Made by a program: the position numbers and the translations under genes
Shown here: piece after piece, positions 9,048-20,859 of the stretch
Layout: every line of letters begins with the position of its first letter
Numbering within the stretch: position 1 is the stretch's first letter
The notes under the pieces: model-generated
What the model was told of the DNA's origin: nothing
The model's database searches: none
What the model saw: the letters and a program-made list of their open reading frames with translations, nothing else
Source: Uloborus plumipes
Lineage: Eukaryota > Arthropoda > Arachnida > Araneae > Uloboridae
Length of the DNA: 64,000 bases
Assembly: GCA_038373865.1 (NCBI GenBank)
Contig: JAXGGA010001046.1
Span: 62,001 to 126,000 of the forward strand
Direction: 5' to 3'

Positions 9048-12000
9048 CATAGGCGAACTTACGGGGGTGCCAGGGGGTGCGCCGCACCCCCAACATTTTG
9101 GCCGGACTTTAACAAAAAAAATTAAATTAAAAATTTTTCATCAAAAATTTTTCATCAAGTTTGAATTATTTTTCCCTTACTGAAATAATTAAATAAAAAT
9201 GCGTAACTGGAAAGAAAATTCTTGCTAAACGATTATTTCAAAAATTAATACAGTATACTCACGATTATCGGAGGGGATCTAGGGGAAAAATCCTCAGTTA
9301 ACTTGCTTATTCTAGAGCAAAAAATTTTCTTTAAAAACACGTGTCTGAGGTCTAGTTTTCCCTGAATTCTTCACTCTTTCCCATGACAAGTGTTCCTTCC
9401 GAAGCCGTTAAGCTGTAATCAACTCCTCTTTAGCACGCGCCTCGAGGAAAACAGCCGAAAGCATTTATTCCCACAGCTGTAACCAAGGGCGTATTTAAGG
9501 GGGGCGAGTGGAACCGCCCCCCCCCCCCAAATCGAGAAAGATTTTTTCAAAAGTAGGTGTTCGGTTCGTGTTTGCTCAAAAAAAAAAATCCTTAAGAAAA
9601 AAAGCTCACTCTCTATTAACATTGTTTTCAAATGTGTATGTAAGTGAAGGCCCCAGAGGGTCTTTCCCTCCTGCACCCCTCCCTCCCCCCCCCAAAAAAA
9701 AAATTCGATTTTTTTAAAAAATAAAGGTAGTTATTATTCGGTTTAAGTTTACTCTTAAATTTTTTTGCATACTTTTAGCTTGAAATACATAAATAAATAA
9801 TTATTGCTTATAATAATTCGTTAGATGGCACCAGGCAGTGGTGCAACCCAAGAGGGTCAGGGAGCCCTTGCGCTTTACTCGAGAGAAAAAAGAACGTGTC
9901 TTGGGAAAAGGAAGATATTACAATTAGAAAACGCATAGAAAAATCCTAATCATTCTGAATAGAAATCTTTAAATGAAAAATATTCAACACATGTAGATTA
10001 TTAGTCAGCAAATTACGTTTCTCTCTTTCTTCTCATTCCCCCTTTTTTCTAGTCAGTCAGGAAATAAGAGTCTTTAAAATAATGCTACACTCAATAAATT
10101 TCAAATAAAGTGTAAGTATTCCTCCCAGCAAGAAATTTAAAATAAAGTGCATTCATTTTCAGTTTTAGTTTTTTCACAAATAATTTCCAAGCTTTCAGCT
10201 GAACAAAAGAAAAAAATATCGAAAAGGGGTAGAAGTCCAAGCCGGCCGAGCTAGAGGGGGCACGTAATTTTCAATCTCTTTACCAGGAGTGAAATTAAAG
10301 AATAGAGTGCCTTCAGTGGCGGGAAGTCGAGGCCCGTGTATCCGCCAAGCACGAACTTAAAATTTCGCTTTTACAACGTGTAATTTAATTGCAGTTTCAA
10401 GACTTCAAAATCCAAAAATTTTCGGAAGAGAGTTCTTTTCCCGCTTCTTCTTCAATACCTTGATCAAATATTGCCTTAAATGGCATTTTAGAGATTTAAA
10501 ATTCAAACAGTTAACGGTAGTTGATATCCCCCTTACTTTTCTATAGTCTTTAACTCCAAAATGTGTTTTTAGAAAAGAGAGAGCTTCCGATTTACAGTCT
10601 CTATACCCAAAAATTCCGGAAGAGTCCCTAAATCCTTTTATTATCCTAAAGGTTGTCAGGCAAAGCCTAAAAGCAGTTGTTCTTATCAAGAATCATGGCG
10701 TAAGCGGCGCTATTGAATTATTTTTAAGGGGCGTTTTTAAAAGTTTTTGTTTTCTTCTTCTTTCACGTGTGGCTCTCGTTTTTAGAGGGATCTTCGTGGA
10801 TTTCTTGGATGATAAGTTTTTGCTCTTGGGGGTAATGGGCACCGCTACTAAAATTTTGAACCTTCAGTTTCAAAAAATAGAGCTTAAAATTGCATTCTTG
10901 AAGCTTCAATGCCGCAAAATTTCGGGGCACAGCGCCCGAATCCTGCCTTTTCTCTTGACAGATTTTAAATAAAAATGTTTTTAAAACATTAATTTCGAAA
11001 CATTTCGGGAGATAATCCTTGCTAACGTTACTACCAAAGATGGTCTAAAGTAAAGATGGCTTAAGGTTTCAATTTCGAAAATTTTCGGAGGGAGATCCCT
11101 AACCACTTTTTGGGTCTTAACGTCTCCAAAGAGAACGCGAAATTGCGCATCTATGTATCGAAAATCTTTCAGGGGAGGGTCTTTGAACTTTTACTTCCCA
11201 AAGATAACTTAAATGAGACTTCAGTTCAAAAAAAAAAATCTTTTCTTTTATTCTATCATGAAGAAATATATCCTGAGTTGTGCTTCAGTGTCAAAATATT
11301 TCAGGAGAGATAATCTCAATTCCTTTAACGTCACTCAAGATAGCCTGAAATTGCGTGTTTAGAATTTAAGTTTCAGTAAGTTTCCAAGAGGAGTCTTGAT
11401 CCTCCAACGTCATCAAAGGTAGCATAAATAATTTCAATTTTGAAAAAAGTTTTGGAGGGAAGTATTATAAAAAAAATTTCCAGCTTTCCGCCAATTACTT
11501 TCGAATTCGATGAAAGTGAGTCTCAGCTTGTTACTATCACTATTGAACTACTTTTGAAGTTCTTTAAAGTTATTTTCGATGTATTTATTTTTATCGCAAT
11601 AACTTCACTCTATTATTTTACTAGTATTGTTTAAAGAATTATATTTGTATTTTGAGCTCTGTAATAGTTTATGTTCCTTTAATTCATTTTAGACAAGAGT
11701 CATGTTAATAAATACCTATTTTCGTACCTTTTTTCGAGCAAATGTTGCTACAATAATATCAACATCATATTAAAAATAACAGTATTTTTATCCATTTAAA
11801 AAAAGGAAATAATAATAGCAAATAAATCATTACATAAATCAAATAATTATATATTATTCAGTGGCCGTATTATGGAAAAATCGTATTCACTGCAGTTGGG
11901 TCTTCATTGGTACATTGTTACTTTCTTTTACTTTCGAAACAACCATAATGATGATTAAACTCAAAAAAAAAAAAAGAATATTTTCTGAAAGAATGCCCGG

Positions 12001-12124
12001 ATCCTTGTTTGACCTGTGGAATACCCCCTCTCCTCCCCGCAGGTCAAACCCCCAGACCCCGGCCAATTCTCCCCACCCCCCGGTATTCTGCACCCCCAGA
12101 ATGAACAGCCTAAGTCCGCCTATG
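9048..12124. mobile_element. 3.1-kb hAT-like element with 8-bp target duplication
   Basis: The ends are CATAGGCGAACTTA on the left and, inverted, CATAGGCGGACTTA on the right. The flanks are exact duplications GACTGATG (9040-9047 and 12125-12132). Excising it joins two pieces of a foldback repeat (TTATTCCAGACTGATG with ATTCCACAATAAGG). Much of 10380-11460 is made of diverged tandem units of about 100 nt carrying motifs like CGTCATCAAAGGTAGC and AAAATTTCGGGG. A possible nested piece starts at 9485 (AAGGGCGTATTTAAGG). Short frames exist but none resembles a transposase, so it is non-autonomous or fully decayed. Confidence 0.85.
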
Positions 12125-12132
12125 GACTGATG

Positions 12133-12200
12133 ATTCCACAATAAGGACAAAACTGCAGCCTCTGGATGGAATGAGCAAGTTGGCGGGAGGGCGGTGACTT
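12133..12200 (-). repeat. Foldback interspersed repeat, right piece
   Basis: Contains ACTGCAGCCTCTGGATGGAA and GAGTTGGCGG-like sequence (AAGTTGGCGGGAGG), matching the minus-strand copy at 38556. It completes the copy begun at 8641. Confidence 0.6.
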
Positions 12201-12895
12201 GATGCTTAAAGGGATGTCTTTCATATTTATTTTTTTGTACTTTGTAAATATGTATCATAGTGCAACAAACTAGAACTTTATAAGGTTTGCAAGTAATTGG
12301 TACAGTAAAAAATATAGAGCATTTATATATTGATTTGCCAATGAATAAAGGAAACTACTATGTAGATTCATTTTTGGTGGTGTTTAAAATACCCTGTTCA
12401 AAACAATACTTCAAATAATGAATAAAAAGTGAAATTAAGAAAATACAGTGAGCATGCTTTCTTTAAAAAATAATCATATTCTCTAATGAAATTGCTTGAA
12501 CTTCATTAGTACCTATTTGACATTCATTATTTTCGCAGAATTCTTTCTTCAACTGTTTTACTCACTTTTTGTCATGTTTACACTCTGAGAAGACGTGTAC
12601 TCACTCCACTGACGGTTACAGGAGTGTAATATGTTCTGATGCTATAAACATGAATAACACATTGATTTTAATTAAAACATAAAAATCTACTGTGATGAGT
12701 AAACCAATAAAATCATAGTGATATACTAAAATGTAAAATGTGTTAAAAATGTATTTAAGTATGCTTTTGTAAGTAGCGGACTTCAAAATACAACTCAACT
12801 CATATAAGCTGTTATTGCATGAGAAAAACGTGCCGACCTACCGGGTCAATTATTTACTTGTCTTGTCTTTTAAAATTAAAAAAACGTTAATTAAA
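12201..12895. other. Upstream region of C1QBP
   Basis: AT-rich intergenic sequence that should contain the C1QBP promoter. I see no clear TATA box that I would defend. If transcription starts before 12819, the leader contains a short upstream frame of 23 codons (12819-12890) that ends 5 nt before the main start codon. Confidence 0.4.
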
Positions 12896-13124
12896 ATGTC
12901 TTTAACAGCTGTAAGAAGTATATCAATGTTGTCTAAAGCCTTGTCAGGCAACAGAGTTCTTTTAACAAATTCCCTGTTTCGTTTCGGGCACTTAAAAAAC
13001 ACAAGGACTTTGACGAGATCTTTATTTTTCTTATGTCGGAAAAACGATTCCGATCTTGGTCATATCAAACATAATATTCCTTGGTCGAACAAATGTAGTT
13101 GTGGATGCTCACTTCATACAAAAG
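12896..13124 (+). CDS. C1QBP: C1QBP exon 1 (presequence)
   Basis: Start ATG at 12896, chosen because there is no earlier in-frame ATG after a stop and the peptide then begins MSLTAVRSISML, a typical matrix-targeting helix rich in R, S and L. The exon ends in AAAAG before GTATGC. It encodes 76 residues plus one base. The Cys-rich tail (CSCGCSLHTKG) sits just before the mature protein. Confidence 0.9.
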
Positions 13125-16121
13125 GTATGCAACTAGAAATTAACATGGGTTTTTTCCTTAAAATCCTTAAAAAGAGTAACTGGTGTTATTTACATCATAT
13201 TTGTTTGTCATTGAGAACTTTCAATGTATCTAATTATTTTTAGCTCAAACTTTAAAACATCAAACTGATGATTCATACTGGGAAAAATTACCTAATACAC
13301 AGAATTGTAAATGATCTGGAAAGGTTTAATCTACCACTGGTTGCAAGTGCTTCTGAATTTCATTTTATGATGGTTCGCAGCAATTTTCAGTAGCCCACTG
13401 CCAAATGATTTTTAATTCTGTCTCTGCTCAAATCTGCTGTGAATATTCTACTCCCCTTTTGCACGCAACATTGAAGGTCTGCCAGGGATTTTTTATGAGC
13501 TCTTGTTTTAGGATTTACATGTTTTGAAAATTCCAAAGTTGTATTAAGTTAAATTATAAGTACAATGTATCTTAGATTGACCACCTTTTATCAATAAACA
13601 AGTTGAGATTAGGTCAATTAGGTTGAGAAAGGTGAGATTAGGTCAATCGGAACTTTTGTGAAAGGTTTCTTTTTAATTTATTAGAATCCATAAACAAACA
13701 CAAATTTTCTCTTTCCAGACCCTTGAACATGTTTGTGTGTTGTAGATTTTATTTATGATGGTCATAAATATCAATTTGAGAAAACACATGGAATTTCTCT
13801 TGAACTTCTAGTTTACTTTGCGAAAAGTGCAGTGATTTCTTTCTTTTTTTTCTTGCCTCCAGGTGATCAAGAATTAGCTGCGTTCTTGACAGAAGAAATT
13901 GAAAATGAGATAAAAGCACAAACTTCTCCAGATCTACCAAAGCTGGGGGATTTTATCTGTGAGTTATCTGGAGCAGATGTGACTCTGACCAAGAAGTTGG
14001 ATACTGAAACGTAAATAATCAACATGATATTTTCTTTGTTTGCAGAATTATATCTACTGTACATAGCTTTTTCAAAGATTATTCTTCAAAGATAATTAAA
14101 TGCCCATGAATCCTTTTAACTGTGTAATCCCAAAACTTTTAAAAATTGTTAGTTTTGAAATTTAAGAGAAAATAATGCAGTAATTTTTTTAATTTACTTA
14201 GTAACACTGTGCATATTTTTCTCTAATGCTGTTAATTTTTGTCGGAAATTAGCATAACCATCAAAGCAAATGTGAATAATTCTGTGGATGCTGAAGATGA
14301 AGATGTGGTTGATAATAATGAAGCTAAAGAACCAGAGCCAAGTGAAGTAAGTACCAGTGAAGTCTGGATTATTTTCTTGACAATTTGTGCTTTATTTATG
14401 TTGGTTTTCATATAAGATCTGAATTAATAAGGATTTACTGTTTAGTGCTAAATATTGCAAACATTATAAATTGTACAAAAAATTTAGTTTTGCCCAGCTC
14501 TAGGGATTAATTAGAGTATACTTAACCTTTGGTAGAAAATCTGCTAGGGCTGTCAGTTTGGAGTATCTAATACATCTTGATACAAAGCGGCAAAACTTGC
14601 ATTTACGGCTCCAAACTAATTGTTTTAATATTCAAAACTTTTATTTAGTTATAACTAGAGATGTAAAAAAATTGAAAAATCCGTTTTTTTTTTCCTGGAA
14701 CGAAAGAAGAAATTGATTTTTCCCCCAATTACAATGCAGTTTAATTCCTTAATATATTGAGGTTTAGCAACCTACTTCAACAAAGGAGGTGGTTTACAGT
14801 TTGACTGAGATCTTTTTTTATGTATGTCATAAAGATAAATTAGTTGAAAAGTCGTTAATATTCAAATGACTTTGATTTTATTTGCACAGAAATAAATACC
14901 AGAGAGTAACAAAGATTAGATTTTAGTGTGAATTGATTGTTTCGTTTTTTTATAATTTATATTATTGAGCATTTACTTAAGAAAAGTTAGCTTCTAAAGT
15001 ACTGTCGTCCCACTTAATCCGGTAACGGATAAACGAATACCACGTTTATATGAATACAATTTCTTGGAACGGAATATTTTCTATGCCATAGATGCAACGT
15101 TAAAGACCCCTGCGTAATCGAACAATATTTCCTGGAAGACGGTATTCATGCAATACACTGCCAACTCGTCTATTTTGAGGACTGCAGTTTCGTTCTTATT
15201 ATGCACTTATCAGGCATGGAATACGAAAGTAGTAGAGTTGGAGGCAAAAATCAGAGCAAAGAGAGCCAAAAAAAAAAACTGGTAGCTAATGTGTAATTGG
15301 AATACCAGTGCGGTCGCTCTCTGGTATTCATTATATTATAGACAGCCTGATATCTTTATTATTTCCATTTAGCAGTGTTGGGCAAGAACTAAAAAAATCA
15401 ACTAAATTTTCAATCGATTGATCAGTTGACTAAAGTAATCTGACCCGCATTTAGTTCAGATTAAAAATTTGAGCTATTTAATTTTCAGACGATGATTAAC
15501 GTTAGTTCAAACTAACTTGGTTAGTTTCTGAAAAAGATTAATTTAGTGCAGATTGATTTAATCAAGACTAAATTAGTTAGATTAATTTTAGTCAAACTAA
15601 AAGTAATCGTACTAAATTCAATTTGATTAAAACTAATAAAATTGATTTAAATCTGAGTAATTTATTTGCTATTAAATTCGAGATGGAAGTTTATACTAGT
15701 AAATAGGAGTACGTACGAGTTAAACGAGTTTTCTCGTGTGTTGATGATAATTTGTATTTCTGCGCTTGTACACATGCATTTGCATACATATACAAGTAAA
15801 TTCAGGTATATACGAGTATATACGTGTAAACAGGAGTATGTACGAATAAAAAGAATATACTCGTGTGGTGGATTCTATTTGTATTTCTGCGATCGTATAC
15901 ATACATTTACATGCAGGCCCGTCATTTAGGGGGCAGGTGGGGGTCAATTGCCCCCTCCCCCTGGCTTTGAGAAATCAATGTATTTACATATAAGTGGGTG
16001 TGGTTTTTGACGTTTTCCGGTGAAATTGCATTGTGTTTTGACCCTTTGCCACCCCCCCCCCTCCTGGAAAAACTTGCAATGACGTCCCTGGGAGGCAAGA
16101 AAATTCCTTTTTGTATGTATG

Positions 16122-16152
<31 letters not shown>

Positions 16153-19100
16153 GTGTGTGCATGTATGTATGTAAGTGTGTGCATGTATGAATGTATGTAT
16201 GTAAGTGTGCATGTATGCATGTAAGTGTGTGCATGCATGAATGTATGTATGTGTGCATGTATGAATGTATGTATGTGTGCATGTATGTATGGATATTTGT
16301 AAGTGTGTGCATGTATGTATGTAAGTGTGTGCATGCATGAATGTATGTATGTGTGCATGTATGAATGTATGTATGTGTGCATGTATGTATGGATATTTGT
16401 TTGTATGCATCTATGCATGCATGTATGTATGTCAGTATGTATGTATGTCAGTATGTATGTGTGTATGTAAGTGTATATATGAATATATATGCACATATGT
16501 AGGTATGTGTGTATGTATGTGTGTGTATGTATGTATGTGTGTGTATGTATGTGTGTGTATGAATGTATATGTATGTTTGTATGTATGTGTGTGTATGAAT
16601 GTATATGTATATATGTGTATGTATGAATGTATATGCATGTATGTATGTCTCTGTGTGTGTATGTATGTCTCTGTGTGTATGTATGTATGTAAGTGTGTGC
16701 ATGTATGAATGTATGTATGTGTGCATGTATGAATGTATGCATGTATGAATGTATGTATGTGTGCATGTATGAATGTATGTATGTGTGCATGTATGAATGT
16801 ATGCATGTATGAATGTATGCATGTGTGCATGTATGAATGTATGCATGTGTGCATGTATGTATGTCAGTATGTATTTATGCATGTATGTATGTCAGTATGT
16901 ATGTTTGTATGTAAGTGTATATATGAATGTATATGCATGTATGTATGTATGTGTGTATGTATGTGTATATATGAATGTATATGCATGTATGTATGTATGT
17001 GTGTCTGTGTGTGTATGTATGAATGTATATGTATGTTTGTATGTATGTGTGTGTATGAATGTATATGTATATATGTGTATGTATGAATGTATATGCATGC
17101 ATGCATGTATGTCTGTGTGTATGTATGAATGAATGTATATATATGTATGTGTGTGTGTAATGTGTATGTATGAATGTATATGCGTGTATGTATGTGCGTG
17201 TACGTATGTATGTATGTGTATGTATAAATGAAAATGCATGTATGTATGTATGCATGTATGTATGCATGTATGTATGCATGTGCGTGTATGTGTGTATGTG
17301 CATGTATGTATATATATATATGTGTGTGTATGTATGTCTATGTATGTATGTGCGTGTATGTGTGTATGTATGTATGCATGCATTTATGCCTGTATGCGTG
17401 CGTGCATTCGTTTATGTATGTATGTATGTATGTGCGTATGTATGTATGTATGCCTGTATGGTTCTGCTATACCTGGAATAATGGTTGAAACACTAAAGTT
17501 GAAAATGTCCTCTTCCATTCTTCTACGAGAATTTCTTTTATTTTCCGGATATCACGAGCTGCTCTTCAGCTTTATGAAAGCGTAATAAGTTTTTCAAAAA
17601 TGTAGTTCATCTTTTATTTTACTCCTATTATGAATGCAGCTAATAAACTATAATTTTTAGCGATGCAAAACACTTGCATTACATATGCTCTGAAACTGAT
17701 CAAACTGATCTATGTCATAAGAATAAAAACAAAAACCTATTCTAAATTTATCGTCTGCAACATATCTTTTACTACATTATAATTTAGTACACTATAAATT
17801 GCAGTAAATATCTTGAGTGAGATAATTTAATTTTTAATTTATCGTTTGCTGGTTGAAGTTTGCTGATATTTATTGTTTTATTATTATTATGAAAAATAAC
17901 GTACAAAATTTCAGTGATAAATACTTAAAAGTTTTAGAATCAATTGAATTTTTTTAAAGTGCTCCAAATATATTGTTGCTATGTGATAATTTAGTATTGA
18001 AATGTAATAAGTTCGTCGTATATTTTCCTAAATAGCAATTTTATTGTCGGGAAAACGAAAAACTTATCATTTGTTGATCATAGTTTCCATTTCACGGTAT
18101 TTTGTTTTAACATCGGACGTCTGCTTTTTTTTTTTTGTCTCTGATTTATTTCCAACTGTTCTAAGATGAGAAAGACATGTTTTTTGTTTTATTCGATATG
18201 TATATTGCTTTAATTTAAAGTACAATCTGTTGATCTATTATAAATGAGAGTTGCTGCGACTCTCGCAAGAGCTTGAACAATACTTTAAAACTTTATTTTT
18301 CATATATTTGTTTTGCTCGTGCAATAAAAAATGTTTGTTCTTCTGATAATATTTTCATTTGAAAAATAAGTTGCTTGTGATTAGAATTTTAAGAACAGTT
18401 AAAACGTAAACTAATATTTTCAGTAATATTTTTATAATATAAAAATTGATCTTTTGCATTTAACTAGTACTTCAAAGTTTTATTAAAGAAGAAGTGATTA
18501 AAAAAAATGTATGTACATACATACATATGTACGTACCTACATACATACATACGTACAAACATACATACAAACAAACATACATACATACACACATACACAC
18601 ATACATACACACACACATACATACATACATACCAGGCACGTGCCGTGAACGAACGCCCAGGGTAGGCAGATGAGATAATTTGTGGAATAATAATACATAT
18701 GTTGAAAAAAAGCATATGCTGTTAATCGTAATAAAACAGTATGAATATGAATGTAGTCCCTGTATGTATTTACGTAGTCCCTAGTATAACCATATGTAAA
18801 AATATTTTCATCTGATTCTATAGAAAATCCATTCGTCTTTCTTTCATGGTGGGGAAAATATCTGTGACTTTCATAAAAATTGAAAGTGGGGTCTTGTTTC
18901 ATTTTGTTTACTTTCTTTTTCTATGGATATCATTACAAGAAAGAAAGGTTGTTAATTTGTCATTCTGTTCCTTTTGTTGTTCTTAGTTCTTTTTACGGCC
19001 GAAAATATTCACTGTGACAAAAAATTGTGGCTGGTATAGTCAAAATTAACTGCAACAACAACATCAGTTTCTGGAAACAGTTGGCTCAGTTCACTTCTCA

Positions 19101-20301
19101 AAAATAAAATCAAGTACATTTTTTATGCATTAAAAAAAAAAAAAAAAAAAAACTTGTTCCCATAAATATCTACAAATCTGCAATCCGTCTTATAATGTCA
19201 TAAAGTTTCAGTACTTTTTTTCTAGACTGCTGAATGCATCCTAAAGCTAAATTTTACAATTGACTTCCGTATAATAATGATATGAATTTTTCAATATTTT
19301 GTAGCTTTACTTCGTAAGTCTTTTTTTTTTTTTTTCAAAAAGTTTAAACAGAACAACTATCCTGAGGTTTCAACTTAAACATGGGAAACAATATGACAAA
19401 TGAAAAAACGAAACATTTGAAAATTACGGAAACATTTCATAGAAAGCAAACAACCATATAAAAAACGAATCAATATGCCAAAACCATTGAGAATTTTGCT
19501 ACGCTCACCGCCTTGAACATAACGTCCAAATTGCAGCGGAGAATCGAAGAGACCGGCAGAGAAAGAGTGTAACTTCGAGCTCATCTTTGTCGGCTACGCC
19601 AGATAGGCTGATTTTATTCTGCCTCCAAGGTCGCTTTGGCTAACGCGAAGAGGGGAAAAAGTGCGGTACGGGGGTGTTTCGAATGCTAAGCATTGCATAG
19701 ATACGGAGTTCGAAAAGCTGCCTCGGTCGCTGCTTTTCAAGTGTACCAAAATGAAAAAATTTCATTTTTTTTCTTCTTTTCAATTATTGCTGTGTAAAAC
19801 CGATTTTTTTTTCTAATCAACGCATTAAATGTCATTGAATGAAGTGGTGAGGTTGGTCTGTTTTCTTCGTGGGTAGGCACTGCCTACCTTGCCTACCCAG
19901 ACGGCACGTCCCTGATACATACATACATACATACATACATACAAACACACATACACATACATCATACATACATCACACATATATACACACATACATCATA
20001 CATACATACGTACACATACACCATACATACCTACATACGTCATACATAGACACATACATCATACATAACATACATACATACATACATACATAAATTCTTC
20101 ATACATACATACATCATACATAGACACATACATCATACATAACATACATCATACATACATACATACATCATACATAACATACATACATCATACATATGCA
20201 CATACATCATACATACGTACATAACATACATCATACATACATACATACATCATGCATACATCATACATAACATACATACATACATACATCATACATACAT
20301 T

Positions 20302-20332
<31 letters not shown>

Positions 20333-20797
20333 CATACATATGCACATACATTCATACATACATACATACATCATACATATGCACATACATCATACATACA
20401 TACATCATACATAACATACATACATACACACAAACATACATACGTCATACATACTTTTTTACATACATACATACATAACATGCATACATACATACATACG
20501 TACGTACATACATACATCATACATACACACATATATAGATACCTGTATAGCTTGCATACCTACATAACATGCATACATACATACATAACATACATAAATA
20601 TATACATACATGCATAACATATATACATAAATATGTACATACACACACACATACATAAATATATACACACACATACATAAATATACACACGCACACATAC
20701 ATACATACATACAAACATCATACATACATACATACACATACATACATACATACATTCATTCATTTTTATATACACATGCGTACATACATACAAACAT

Positions 20798-20859
<62 letters not shown>

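Noticed and set aside
13733..14014. A 93-codon frame starting upstream of C1QBP exon 2
   Set aside because: Its first third is intron 1 read through the acceptor; only 13863-14010 is coding.
15914..16090. An 8-bp duplication for the small CAGG-ended MITE
   Set aside because: Flanking 8-mers TTTACATG and GGAGGCAA do not match. Only the terminal similarity is claimed.
15922..17383. Long open frames of His-Thr-Tyr-Ile or Cys-Met-Tyr-Val repeats, up to 268 codons
   Set aside because: They come from a four-base repeat that lacks stops in several frames on both strands. All frames are equally open, with no codon bias or flanking gene structure.
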